This document shows, piece by piece, positions 46,179 through 55,455 of a stretch of DNA of 64,000 nucleotides (the first letter of the stretch is position 1; each line of letters begins with the position of its first letter). Made by a program: the position numbers and the translations under genes. The notes beneath the pieces are model-generated. The model searched no databases. It worked only from the letters and a program-made list of their open reading frames with translations, and was not told the origin of the DNA. Origin of the DNA: G963676095 sp963676095 (lineage in GTDB: Bacteria > Bacteroidota > Bacteroidia > Bacteroidales > Prolixibacteraceae); the NCBI GenBank assembly GCA_963676095.1, contig OY781040.1, positions 930,001 through 994,000 of the forward strand, given 5' to 3'.

Positions 46179-46295
46179 TAAACAGCAGACCCGGTAATTC
46201 AATCTGATCCTATAAATAAAGGGACCTACAAAAATTGATTTTTTTTCAATGCAAACGGTCTGCAATCCTTGTTATAATATATTGCTGAAAGTTAT

Positions 46296-49200
46296 TCATC
46301 GGCCATCTTTCTCAATCAAATTCAAAAACGTAGGCAAGGCAATAAGCAACACCGGTAAGGCAAATACTAGTCCTCCGATAACGGCAATTGCCAGGGACTG
46401 GTGCATTTGCGCTCCTGAACCGATGCCCAGCGCCAGCGGTAACAAAGCCATGATGGCGCTTAAGGCAGTCATTAATTTTGGACGCAACCGGATGGAAATG
46501 GAATAGACAATAGAATCGGAGACACGCTGTCCTTTTTTGCGTTCCTCCATGTACTGAAGGTAGGTAAAAATAGAGGCTTCGCCCACGATCCCAATGATCA
46601 TGATAATTCCGACATAACTACCGACATTTAGCGGAACATTCAACAGAAAAAGCAAGAGACCGCTCCCCGCTGGTGCCAGCATGACAAGAAAGATAAGCAA
46701 AAAGGCGATCCTGATCTTGCGAAACAAAAACAGGATGATTGTAAACACCAATAAACTGGCCAGGATCAGGATAAGCATCAGCTCATGAAATGCCTGCTGT
46801 TGTTCTTTATAAGCACCGCCATATTCGATGTTCATGCCTGGGGGAAGGTTTATTTTTGAACGGACTGCCTGTTGAATATCGGCCAGCGTACTTCCCAAAT
46901 CGCGGTTGTTCAGCCGGGCAGTGATATAGTCCACACTTTTCAGGTTTTCCCGGTTAATTTCAGCGGCCCCTTTTGAAATACTTACATCAGCCACGCGCTT
47001 CAGCGGGACCAGTTGCCCGTCGGACAGGAAAATTTGCGATTTTTTCATTTCATCAACCGTCATGGCTAACCGGTTGGGATACATCATACGAACGTCGCAC
47101 ATTTGCATCGGTTCCTGCATGCTGCTGACAACAGTTCCCCCCAACTGCGTTTCCAACTGGTACTGTAAATCTTCTGATGACAAATTAAAAAGGCCAAGTT
47201 TGTCTGCATCCGGATGAACAAACACAGACGGCCCGGCAATGACAATGCCGTCAAAGACGTCAGCTGTTCCGGGAACATGGTCTACCACATCTGCAACTTT
47301 TTTTGCGTATTCGTGCAACTGTGAAACGTCATTTCCGAATAATTTGATTTCAACAGGTTGCGCAGAACTCATCAGGTCGCCCAGCATATCGCCGATCACT
47401 TGTCCAAAGTCAACAACCAACGCGGGTAACCGGGCTTCAATTTTTGTCCGGATATCATCAATAACATCCTCAGTTGTGCGGGTACGTTTATTTTTCAGTT
47501 TTATCAGGTAATCACCACGGTTGGGTTCGGTAATAAAAAAGCCCATTTGGGTCCCGGAACGCCTGGAATAGCTTTCAACTTCCGGCATACTTTCAATAAT
47601 CTGGTCCACCTTCCGCAACATCAGATCTGTTTCTTCCAATGAAGTTCCGGCAGGACTTTCAAAATCGAGCACAATGGAACCTTCATCCATTTCCGGAAGA
47701 AAACCCGATGGCAGGGCAGGATAAATAATGACAATGCCGGCAATCATCGCTACGACCAGGGCTGCGGCAATAATTGGCCTTTTCAGGAAAAAAAGTACCC
47801 AGTTTTGTTTACGGACAACAGCCGGTCTCAGGTGTTTCTCACGGGTATGCCCGAAAAAGATCAGGTAAAGCGCCGGAAGCAGCAACCATGTAACCAGGAA
47901 TGAAGCGGTCAGCGTGATGATCATTGTTCTCGTCATAATATTGAAATAGGCACCTGCCACCCCGGACATCAGGCCAAACGGTAAAAAAATGACAATGGTG
48001 CTAAGCGATGAGCCAACCATGGCCGGCAGCAGGTATTTAATAGCTTTGGGAACCACTGACAAATAATTTTCTTCCGGGTGTTCCTCGTGTGTCCGGTGGA
48101 TCTGTTCCACCACGACCACAGCGTCGTCAATTACCAGGCCAATAGCGGCAGCAATGGCACCAAGGGTCATGATGTTCAGGTTATACCCGGACACCTTCAT
48201 CGCAATCAACGTGAGCAGCAACGATACCGGAACCGTGATTAAAATAACCACGCTGCTCTTGAATGAACGCAAGAAGAGGATCGTCACTACAATCGCCAAA
48301 AAAATACCCACCCACAGGACATCACGGATGCTCTTTATGGCCGTATCTACAAAGTCGGCCTGGTTGTAATAGGGAACCATTTTAACACCTTCCGGCAGCA
48401 GATGACTATTCAGTTCCTTCACCCGTTCCCTAAGTTGGGCATCCATGTCCGACAAGTTGGCCTCAGGTTGTTTCATCACCGCAATTAATGGCACATCCTT
48501 GCCATTAGCCTTGATTCTAAGATATTCGACCTGCCCGCCAACTTTAACCGCTGACACATCTTTTAAAAAAACGGTGCTGTTACCCGTGCTTCTGATGACC
48601 GTATTCTCAAGTTGTTCCAGGTTTTTTACAGCCGCATCGGTCAGTGAAAGATATAAACGGTGATTGTCGTTCAAATAACCATTGGAACGGATGAAATTAG
48701 TCTGACCGAGTACTGTTCCGATTTGTTGGGGCGTGACCCCCAGACGGCTCATCTTCTCTGGCTTTAACACCAATTGGTATTCTTTATTTTGCCCGCCGGT
48801 GACAGCAACCTCCCGGACTCCGGTAATCTGTTCCAGGTAAGGTTTCACCGTGTATTGGGCTATCATTTTCAGTTCCACCGGACTGCCTTTGCCCTCCAGC
48901 GAATAACCGGCAACCGACAAAATCGACGGATTCATCTTTTCGATCACCACTTTCAGGTTTGGTGGCAGATCGATGCGGCTCTCACTGATACGGGCGTCCA
49001 TTTGTTGCCGGGCAAGGTCGATATCTGCATCCCAGTTAAAAAAGGCCGAAATCTCGCAGCTGCCGCGGGATGTGGTACTCTGGATCATTTGCAGGTTTTC
49101 ACTTTTTTTGATCGCTTCCTCCAGCGGCTGCGTCACGGTAATCAGCATCTTGTCAACCGGCTGTTCCCCATTATCGGCAATTACTTTCACCTTTGGGAAG

Positions 49201-49325
49201 GTAACATTGGGCAGCAACTCCACCTTCATTTGGGTGTAAGCATACAGTCCAGCCGCTACCACTAAAAGTAATACGATGCCTAATGGACTTTTAAATTTCC
49301 GGTAGAAGCTTTCCTTTACTGGCAT
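46296..49325 (-). CDS. RND-family efflux permease
   Basis: The 1009-residue protein has the RND double repeat: one helix near 11-30 (FKSPLGIVLLLVVAAGLYAY), a large periplasmic domain, a helix block (about 325-520), a second periplasmic domain and a final helix block. Its transmembrane-4 motif reads AIGLVIDDAVVVVEQ, with the paired aspartates of the proton relay. This fits AcrB/MexB-like or related families; the substrate class (drug or metal) is not clear, as no metal motif is evident. Operon order on the minus strand is TolC, adaptor, permease, with 6 bp before this gene. Confidence 0.94.
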   Translation of the reverse strand: MPVKESFYRKFKSPLGIVLLLVVAAGLYAYTQMKVELLPNVTFPKVKVIADNGEQPVDKMLITVTQPLEEAIKKSENLQMIQSTTSRGSCEISAFFNWDADIDLARQQMDARISESRIDLPPNLKVVIEKMNPSILSVAGYSLEGKGSPVELKMIAQYTVKPYLEQITGVREVAVTGGQNKEYQLVLKPEKMSRLGVTPQQIGTVLGQTNFIRSNGYLNDNHRLYLSLTDAAVKNLEQLENTVIRSTGNSTVFLKDVSAVKVGGQVEYLRIKANGKDVPLIAVMKQPEANLSDMDAQLRERVKELNSHLLPEGVKMVPYYNQADFVDTAIKSIRDVLWVGIFLAIVVTILFLRSFKSSVVILITVPVSLLLTLIAMKVSGYNLNIMTLGAIAAAIGLVIDDAVVVVEQIHRTHEEHPEENYLSVVPKAIKYLLPAMVGSSLSTIVIFLPFGLMSGVAGAYFNIMTRTMIITLTASFLVTWLLLPALYLIFFGHTREKHLRPAVVRKQNWVLFFLKRPIIAAALVVAMIAGIVIIYPALPSGFLPEMDEGSIVLDFESPAGTSLEETDLMLRKVDQIIESMPEVESYSRRSGTQMGFFITEPNRGDYLIKLKNKRTRTTEDVIDDIRTKIEARLPALVVDFGQVIGDMLGDLMSSAQPVEIKLFGNDVSQLHEYAKKVADVVDHVPGTADVFDGIVIAGPSVFVHPDADKLGLFNLSSEDLQYQLETQLGGTVVSSMQEPMQMCDVRMMYPNRLAMTVDEMKKSQIFLSDGQLVPLKRVADVSISKGAAEINRENLKSVDYITARLNNRDLGSTLADIQQAVRSKINLPPGMNIEYGGAYKEQQQAFHELMLILILASLLVFTIILFLFRKIRIAFLLIFLVMLAPAGSGLLLFLLNVPLNVGSYVGIIMIIGIVGEASIFTYLQYMEERKKGQRVSDSIVYSISIRLRPKLMTALSAIMALLPLALGIGSGAQMHQSLAIAVIGGLVFALPVLLIALPTFLNLIEKDGR

Positions 49326-49331
49326 AATTGT

Positions 49332-50270
49332 TTATTTTTTGATGATCCGGACAATAGCAGTATCCGGCAATCCATAACCTCCTTCATAAACCAGCCTGTC
49401 CGAAGGGGTCAGCCCCGACCGGAGCAACTGAACCAGGCTATCTGTCTCCAGTCCTTTATCCACCGGAACTTTGATGCAAGTAGAATCATTTACCAGCTTC
49501 ATCACCCAGAAGGATGTTTGCAGCTCATCGCCCAACAAAGCGTTTTTGGGAATTAATAAGGCCCCTTTGAGCTCCCCCGTTTTAAACTGAACCGAAAGGC
49601 TGATATTTTCAGGCAGTTTTACGGGAGATAATGGTTCCACAATAAATGCCTGCGTTTGGTCCTGACCTATTGCCGATGACCATAGACCAACTACTTTTCC
49701 ACCGATTTTTTCTCCATTGGGAAGCAAGACATCACAGGTCATCCCTGTTTTAACGGTTCCCGCCTGTTCAACAGGCACGTCTACCAAAATCCGCAGGGAG
49801 TTTGCGCGGATGTAAGAGCCCAGCACATCACCGGATTGCACGTAGTCGCCAACCTGTACCTCAAGGCTGCTCATGGCACCATCTACGGATGAAAAGATAG
49901 TATCCTGAAAGGATTTAAAATTCTCGTTTGTGAAGGTCGACTTTTGCAGAGCTGCTGCTTCAAGGGTCTGGATAATAAACAATGGCTGGCGGGCTAAAAT
50001 AGTCCCGGCAACCCGGCAATTCACCCCTTTCACAATTCCGTTGACCCGGGAGCGGATAGTATTTGTCTGCAAATAATGTATTGTCCCTTTAAAGGAGACT
50101 GTTTGCCCGATGTCTTTGATGACTGGCGAAGTTACTTTAACATCACTTTTTGTTTCAACTTCTGCTTCCTGATTTTTATTGGCCGATGTACAAGCGGCAG
50201 CGATGATCGTAAGCAGTAACCCAAACGAAACTTGCCGGACGGTTTTAATGGTTCCAGTAATTATATTCAT
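49332..50270 (-). CDS. RND efflux periplasmic adaptor (membrane-fusion) lipoprotein
   Basis: The 312-residue protein has a lipoprotein signal (GLLLTIIAAACTSAN), a short biotinyl-lipoyl-like hairpin (GTILARQPLFIIQTLEAAA, VGDYVQSGDVLGSYI) and a beta-barrel plus membrane-proximal domain near the C-terminus. It is somewhat shorter than the usual 350-400 residues. It should link the permease to the TolC-like channel. Its start overlaps the stop of the TolC-family gene by 26 bp. Confidence 0.9.
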   Translation of the reverse strand: MNIITGTIKTVRQVSFGLLLTIIAAACTSANKNQEAEVETKSDVKVTSPVIKDIGQTVSFKGTIHYLQTNTIRSRVNGIVKGVNCRVAGTILARQPLFIIQTLEAAALQKSTFTNENFKSFQDTIFSSVDGAMSSLEVQVGDYVQSGDVLGSYIRANSLRILVDVPVEQAGTVKTGMTCDVLLPNGEKIGGKVVGLWSSAIGQDQTQAFIVEPLSPVKLPENISLSVQFKTGELKGALLIPKNALLGDELQTSFWVMKLVNDSTCIKVPVDKGLETDSLVQLLRSGLTPSDRLVYEGGYGLPDTAIVRIIKK

Positions 50271-51546
50271 TAATCAATTTTTTTAACGTGATTTCCTTTA
50301 AGGCAACGGACAGGTTAACGTCGCTGTATTTCTTCAGATAAGCGATAAAGTCAATAACACTGATCTGGGCTTGTTGCAACTCATCATGATATAAATTCAG
50401 CAAATCATGGTATTGTTGCCTGATTTGTTTTTGCTGTTCCAGTTCCTCTTTGGCCTTATTAATGGTTTGCAGATAAGCGTTTACCTGGTTTTTTACTTCT
50501 TTCAGTTTCAATTCTTTCAGGGCCGACGCTTCATCAATTGCCAGCATCTGCTGCTGCTCGTTTAACTTTTTCTGGTGCCCGTCAAAAATGGTATACGACA
50601 GATGAATTCCTACGCTCATACCCACACGCCGTTCAATTGACGAAATCGACGTTGAATTTAAACCCGAATTTGCAAACAGATTGATTTGCGGACGGTACTG
50701 ATCATTAGAAATCTGTTGCCGGCTGACAGCCGCCAGGCTATCCTGACGGTAAGTCCGGATAAACAGGGAATTTTCCCTGACAGGTGTTGTCATTTCAATT
50801 AACGGAACGGTCAGTTTCTCTACCTCATTATTTTGGATCCCGCATGCTGTTTTCAACTGCCGGACAGCCAGTTCCAAATCAGTTACAGAACTGTTCAATA
50901 CGACTGAATCCGATTGCAGTTCCAGTTGTATTAACTTGTAATCCGAAATCCGGTAAAGACCTTTACCGGTTAATTGCTTAACCAACCGGAGCTGTTCATT
51001 TAAAAGAGCTGTATTTTCGCGATTACCGGCTACGGCGGCCTGTTTGCTTAGCGCATCAAAATAGAGTACCCCGATAGATTGCTGCAACTCAGCACGGATC
51101 TCTTTCAGACGTATCTTCAGCTTCGCTTTTGCCAGATCATTCTGAAGCTGCAGATGATTTACTTCGACACCTTTCAATACGGGCACATCCAGGTTGAACA
51201 AGACAGAATATAACCCTCCGTTGGTAATGCCCGCATCGTAGCCGACCGCTTTATTTGAAGGAGAAGTATCCACAAGGTTGCCATTATTGTTTAAATAGGG
51301 CGCAAACAAAAGATCGCTGCTCAAATACATTTTAGGTGATTTCAGGACAGACGCGATAATTTGGCTTTCAACATCATATTGCCGTATCTGTGTATTAACT
51401 GAAACAACTTCAGGATTATTCTCCATGGCACTATCCACAAAAGCGGAAAAGGTATCCTGCGCCGTGGCCATAAATGGCAGTTGAATCAATAAAACCAACC
51501 ACGACAACCGGGGTAAATGAAGTTTTTCTCCGGAATATATTATCAT
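50245..51546 (-). CDS. TolC family outer-membrane efflux channel
   Basis: The 433-residue protein has a signal region (about 1-30, LVLLIQLPFMATAQDTF) and two repeats of long coiled-coil helices typical of outer-membrane efflux proteins (for example ALKELKLKEVKNQVNAYL and EELEQQKQIRQQYHDLLNL). It is first in the tripartite operon and overlaps the adaptor. A -7 box lies at 51590-51583 and a 22-bp-period array lies further upstream. Confidence 0.91.
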   Translation of the reverse strand: MIIYSGEKLHLPRLSWLVLLIQLPFMATAQDTFSAFVDSAMENNPEVVSVNTQIRQYDVESQIIASVLKSPKMYLSSDLLFAPYLNNNGNLVDTSPSNKAVGYDAGITNGGLYSVLFNLDVPVLKGVEVNHLQLQNDLAKAKLKIRLKEIRAELQQSIGVLYFDALSKQAAVAGNRENTALLNEQLRLVKQLTGKGLYRISDYKLIQLELQSDSVVLNSSVTDLELAVRQLKTACGIQNNEVEKLTVPLIEMTTPVRENSLFIRTYRQDSLAAVSRQQISNDQYRPQINLFANSGLNSTSISSIERRVGMSVGIHLSYTIFDGHQKKLNEQQQMLAIDEASALKELKLKEVKNQVNAYLQTINKAKEELEQQKQIRQQYHDLLNLYHDELQQAQISVIDFIAYLKKYSDVNLSVALKEITLKKLINEYNYWNH

Positions 51547-51582
51547 AATCTTTTTACTATTTTGAACTCAAATTTAATAATT

Positions 51583-51590
51583 CAAATCTA
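51583..51590 (-). promoter_or_regulatory. -7 box of the RND efflux operon
   Basis: On the minus strand TAGATTTG matches TAnnTTTG exactly and ends 36 bp before the TolC ATG at 51546. The -33 region is weak. Confidence 0.55.
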
Positions 51591-51658
51591 AAGGAATCTT
51601 AAAGCAGACTTTAACGTTGATTAAAACAATTACATTCAGCGCTTTACAGAATATTTTA

Positions 51659-51834
51659 TTTTATCCTTATTCTACAGAAAATTATAAGTTAATATTTCCA
51701 AAATTATAGATTAATATTTCGGAAATTATAACCTATTATCTTCAAGATTATAAGTTAATATTTTAGATTTTACAGGTTATAATTTTCCTGATTATAAGTT
51801 AAGGTTGTCCTGGATCAATTGATATTTCCGGTGG
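51659..51834. repeat. Degenerate 22-bp-period tandem array, AT-rich
   Basis: Units start at 51659, 51681, 51703, 51725, 51747, 51769, 51791 and 51813, exactly 22 bp apart. The core is attataagttaatatttcc with variations. It lies upstream of the RND operon promoter. There are no spacers, so it is not a CRISPR. Confidence 0.8.
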
Positions 51835-51880
51835 ATTAGGATTATTTCAACATAGATTTTAGCTAATTTTTAATCCGGGA

Positions 51881-52124
51881 AATGCAGAACAGAGCAGTGC
51901 GGGGGCCGTCAAAACGCCCGGCGGAGGGTTCGTTTTGACAAGATTTTTGCTTCCTTTTCATCGATTGGAAAAGGAAGAGCCTGTCCGGCTCAAGGACAAG
52001 AATTATAAAAACGCTGTTGTTTGTGCTTAATAAGAATCCGGATTTGGGAAGCGAAACCGGATTGCCGCCCACCAAGCCGGAAAAATCAGAAACGCCTCCG
52101 GAATTCCGATTGAACGATTATTTT
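51881..52124. repeat. Dispersed repeat, copy B
   Basis: This copy matches 45110-45338 closely for its first 120 bp and more loosely to the end. All three hairpin stems of copy A are retained, and the differences within that part fall in the loops. In the frame that is open in copy A, copy B meets a stop at 52028-52030. It sits between the two 22-bp-period arrays, in the 844-bp gap 51547-52390. Confidence 0.7.
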
Positions 52125-52224
52125 TACCCTGTGCCCTTTAGATGGGGCAAATCAGGAGAAAAATCGAGGATTGGTTTAATCTGTTCAGGTAGAATTAAAG
52201 CGGAGTCCAATACACCGGCAAGTC

Positions 52225-52334
52225 CCGGACAGTACATCCGAAACATCCGGACAGTGCATTCAGAACTTGATATTCGGGCATCACAAAGTTCATATTCGTG
52301 CATCAGAAGATTCTTATTCGTGCATTGAAAACTT
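52225..52334. repeat. Second 22-bp-period array
   Basis: Five units begin at 52225, 52247, 52269, 52291 and 52313. Each has a GCAT or ACAT core at the same offset, for example ccggacagtgcat and catattcgtgcat. Units differ from the AT-rich array at 51659, but the period is the same. It precedes the 3' end of the glycosidase-like gene at 52391. Confidence 0.75.
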
Positions 52335-52390
52335 CAGATTAAAGCTTTGGGGAAGCCCGTTAACAGTACATCCGGAATTTCCAATTCAAC

Positions 52391-55021
52391 TTATTCGACA
52401 AGTACCTCATCCATAAAAAACCATGAATTTGTTCCCTTGAATAAATAGCCATCCGGTATTTCACCAAATGTTTTTATAACAACACGAATATATTTTGCCT
52501 TAATACCCCGGCAATCCACCCGAAAGGGAACAAGATAAGGTTCTCCGCGCCGGGAAATGGCTTCATTTACCTTTCCGGCGGCCAGGCTATAATTTCGACC
52601 ATCTGAGGAACTGTATATTAATACTTCTTTGGGAAGGAAAATTCCACTGTTGGGATCGCACAAAAAATCGGGAGTGACGGAATGGACCGATGATTCCTTT
52701 TCCAGATCAATCCTGAATCTGACTTCGGGATCCGAAAAACCGAGCCAGTTCCCGTCCTTAAAAAGTGTCGTCCCCATCAACCCGTTAGTCAGGCTCGAAT
52801 CGCCTTGCGCATGGTACCTGGGACTATACTTCGTTTCAAAGGTAACAGGTTTGCCCAGCGCTTTATTAATAGGAACGAATAAGCGGCTTCCGGCAACTTT
52901 TTTACCATCAAGGAACACGCCTGCTTCAATCGTCGAGGCAGACGATATCACAACCGGATGATGGTAGTCCTGAAACGGATACTGTTTCTTCCCGTCAACA
53001 ATCCTGTATTTCAATGTGGCACGGGGAATTGAAGTCAGAATAGTCAGCGAGGCATTTCCTTGCCGGGGATCCACCCGATAACTGATGTTTGGCTCCGGGG
53101 AAAGCTGTAACAGGTCGAACCATACTGTTCCCTGATCTATAAGTCCCAGTTCAGGAATAGCATTGGTCGATGAAGAATCGGACTTCACTAAAAACGAATA
53201 TTCTTTCCAGTCCGGTGACAGGGTTACCGTCTTCTCCATGTTGAGTACTTTGACGGCTAAACGGAAACGGGGCATTTTCTCCTGCTGCTTCGATTTGGCC
53301 CAGACAGAAAGCCTGTAGGTAATTCCCTTAGTAACTGCAACAGGGAGGAAAAGTACCTTTTTCCCCGCACTATCAGAAGGGGTAATTAAACGCAGGCTAA
53401 AGAGGCCGTCGACTCTCTCCCTCGAGTCAGTAAAAACAGTTGCACCGGGGTCTGACTTTCCGTGAAAAGCAAAATCGAGATGATGACCGGCAGCTAAACC
53501 TGGGGTTATGACCTTCTCAAAACCAGGATTATAGATCAGATTGCCAGGGGTAACCCTGTTCAGGAAATCGTCCTTTTGCTTTCGTACCAGATAAACCCTG
53601 GTCGAAAGGGCATCGATCATATCCCGGATGTTTCCGTTCCGGCAGGGAACTTTCCTGTTTTCAAACCAGAGTTCCGCATCTGCATTCACGGCCTCATGGG
53701 TATGAATGGTGAATATTGCCGGCCTGTTTGTTTTGTTTACGGCGATAATCAATTCATCGCCCTTGTAGAAGAAGCTTTTCGCAAGAATCGAATCCTGGTC
53801 AGTTTCCCGCCATTTGCTTTCATCCGGAGAAAGGAGAAAAGGAGTCATCTGATTGGTCTCGGCAGCCATATCCCGGCACACAGACCAGGCTGCAACAGAC
53901 TGAGGGTTTAAATTTGATGCCGTGTGAATGAAATACTGGATCCCTTCCACGCCTTCAACAAGTCCCAGGTAGGTCATTACCCTGATTTCCCCCGGGGTTG
54001 GTTCCCTGGGCCACATTTCCTGTCCTCCGAACGCCTGGGGAACAAGCCAGACAGATTTCTGATTCTTAAACTGCCTGTTCATCTGTCTGACATAATCCTG
54101 TACCTCGGATACAGAACGGGGAACAGGATAAGGATCTGTCATGGCAATATCCATAGCCTGCCGGTAATTGCCGGCCTTTGAGGGCATCATAAATACAATG
54201 GAAACCGGATGATAAGGGTCCAGCTCATGAATAAACAGGTAAGCCTTTTCCAGCAAACCGGGATCCCTCCCCTGCCCCGCCGGTTCGTCATTGATATACC
54301 AGGATAAAAGGGCCGGATGATCTTTAAAGGTAAGTACCTCCTTCTTCAGCAGGGCAAACTTTTCCGCTTCAGTCATGTCAAGTCCTTTTGCCCCGTTATG
54401 GCCGGACCCGATGAGAGAATTCACGCTGTACTGAACTTTGATCCCGAGCCGGGCACAACGGTCCATATAAGATTTCCGGGCAGAAAGTCCTTCAGGAAGG
54501 TTGCTTTGGTACGGGCCGATCATATTAAAACCATTCACCACCTCCTGCTCCGGCAGCTGCCCCACATCCCCGCAATAAAAACCGAACGGGAAAAAAGGCA
54601 ACCCGTCAACAAGAAGGCCGCCGGTTTCCCTGTCAATTTTCACCTCATTGCAGGCCGGTTTCAACCGGACAAAATCAACGGTTGTATCCTTCAGCATTTT
54701 CTCACCTGACAATATCTGAACAGCAAAAGTCGTTGTTCCCATTGGCAGCTGTTCCAACGGGATACGGACCCGGGAAACCTTTTCTTGTAAAATTTCTGAT
54801 TTGAGGACTTTATCCTTTTTATCAAGGATACGGATCTCCCCGGAATTTGCAGGAACGCTGTCCGGAAGGACACATACTGCGGTTGCATACTGTTCTGTCG
54901 TATAATAATCATACTTGCTGTAAATCCTGATCCCTCCTGCGTTTGCCGTTTTCGCCATACAAAATGCCAGAGTAAATACCAACAAAGGGCAAAACAGCCT
55001 TTTTATTTTCCTCATAATCAT
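52391..55021 (-). CDS. Large secreted glycosidase-like protein (TIM-barrel, C-terminal F5/8-type domain)
   Basis: The 876-residue protein has a signal peptide (about 1-28, LFCPLLVFTLAFCMA), a beta-rich N-terminal domain (about 30-125), a barrel-like domain (about 140-430) with an acidic motif in LSWYINDEPAGQ resembling a GH acid/base, a beta-sandwich region (about 460-650) and a C-terminal discoidin/F5/8-like part (about 700-876, FRIDLEKESSVHSVTPDF). I do not recognise a named GH family. An alternative ATG two codons in (55015) is possible. A SusD relic lies upstream on the same strand, so it may be the survivor of a degraded utilization locus. Confidence 0.75.
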   Translation of the reverse strand: MIMRKIKRLFCPLLVFTLAFCMAKTANAGGIRIYSKYDYYTTEQYATAVCVLPDSVPANSGEIRILDKKDKVLKSEILQEKVSRVRIPLEQLPMGTTTFAVQILSGEKMLKDTTVDFVRLKPACNEVKIDRETGGLLVDGLPFFPFGFYCGDVGQLPEQEVVNGFNMIGPYQSNLPEGLSARKSYMDRCARLGIKVQYSVNSLIGSGHNGAKGLDMTEAEKFALLKKEVLTFKDHPALLSWYINDEPAGQGRDPGLLEKAYLFIHELDPYHPVSIVFMMPSKAGNYRQAMDIAMTDPYPVPRSVSEVQDYVRQMNRQFKNQKSVWLVPQAFGGQEMWPREPTPGEIRVMTYLGLVEGVEGIQYFIHTASNLNPQSVAAWSVCRDMAAETNQMTPFLLSPDESKWRETDQDSILAKSFFYKGDELIIAVNKTNRPAIFTIHTHEAVNADAELWFENRKVPCRNGNIRDMIDALSTRVYLVRKQKDDFLNRVTPGNLIYNPGFEKVITPGLAAGHHLDFAFHGKSDPGATVFTDSRERVDGLFSLRLITPSDSAGKKVLFLPVAVTKGITYRLSVWAKSKQQEKMPRFRLAVKVLNMEKTVTLSPDWKEYSFLVKSDSSSTNAIPELGLIDQGTVWFDLLQLSPEPNISYRVDPRQGNASLTILTSIPRATLKYRIVDGKKQYPFQDYHHPVVISSASTIEAGVFLDGKKVAGSRLFVPINKALGKPVTFETKYSPRYHAQGDSSLTNGLMGTTLFKDGNWLGFSDPEVRFRIDLEKESSVHSVTPDFLCDPNSGIFLPKEVLIYSSSDGRNYSLAAGKVNEAISRRGEPYLVPFRVDCRGIKAKYIRVVIKTFGEIPDGYLFKGTNSWFFMDEVLVE

Positions 55022-55042
55022 GAATCTTTAAGTAAAAGAGAC

Positions 55043-55079
55043 TGTCCGGACTTTTATAGTTATCATAAAAATCCGGACA
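55043..55079. other. Hairpin upstream of the glycosidase-like gene
   Basis: tgtccggacttttat (55043-55057) pairs with 55065-55079, with one mismatch and a 7-base loop. It lies between the SusD relic and the glycosidase-like ATG, so it may be the old terminator of the lost gene or a leader element. Confidence 0.55.
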
Positions 55080-55138
55080 ATCTTACCCTGTCACCTACCG
55101 GTCAGGTGACCGCGTGAAGGGTGCAACGCGAAATATAA

Positions 55139-55258
55139 TCATTCTTCGGCGTCCCACCAAACACGCGAAGTCATTTCATCACCATCATCCAGCCGGGATA
55201 CCGCATCAGCGTAATGTTCCGCATTTGCAGATGCCTCTGAGGCCGGGTAGGTAAAACG
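55139..55258 (-). pseudogene. Relic of the C-terminus of a SusD-family gene
   Basis: On the minus strand the frame reads RFTYPASEASANAEHYADA, then RLDDGDEMTSRVWWDAEE and a stop at 55139-55141. This is the pattern of SusD/RagB C-termini (YP.SE...N...Y..A...L...D...TRVWWD). An upstream stop ends the frame near 55260 and nothing else of the gene remains. The rest of the gap 55259-55455 shows no gene. Confidence 0.75.
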
Positions 55259-55455
55259 TTATAGAATCACTTACACCAGGGTCCGTCCCTGTTTGCGTTA
55301 TCTCAGAAAGTCAGGCAGGAAACCAACAGAAAGAAGTCAATTTTGTTAAATATAGACAAAACTTACTCATTGAATACATAACTGAACCAAGGAAAAATTG
55401 TTATATTTAGAGTTTTCGGAGTGATTCACCAGTAATTAACTAAAAAATTTTTCGA

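Noticed and set aside
51659..52334. Possible CRISPR arrays
   Set aside because: Both arrays are head-to-tail degenerate repeats without unique spacers, and no cas gene is present in the window.
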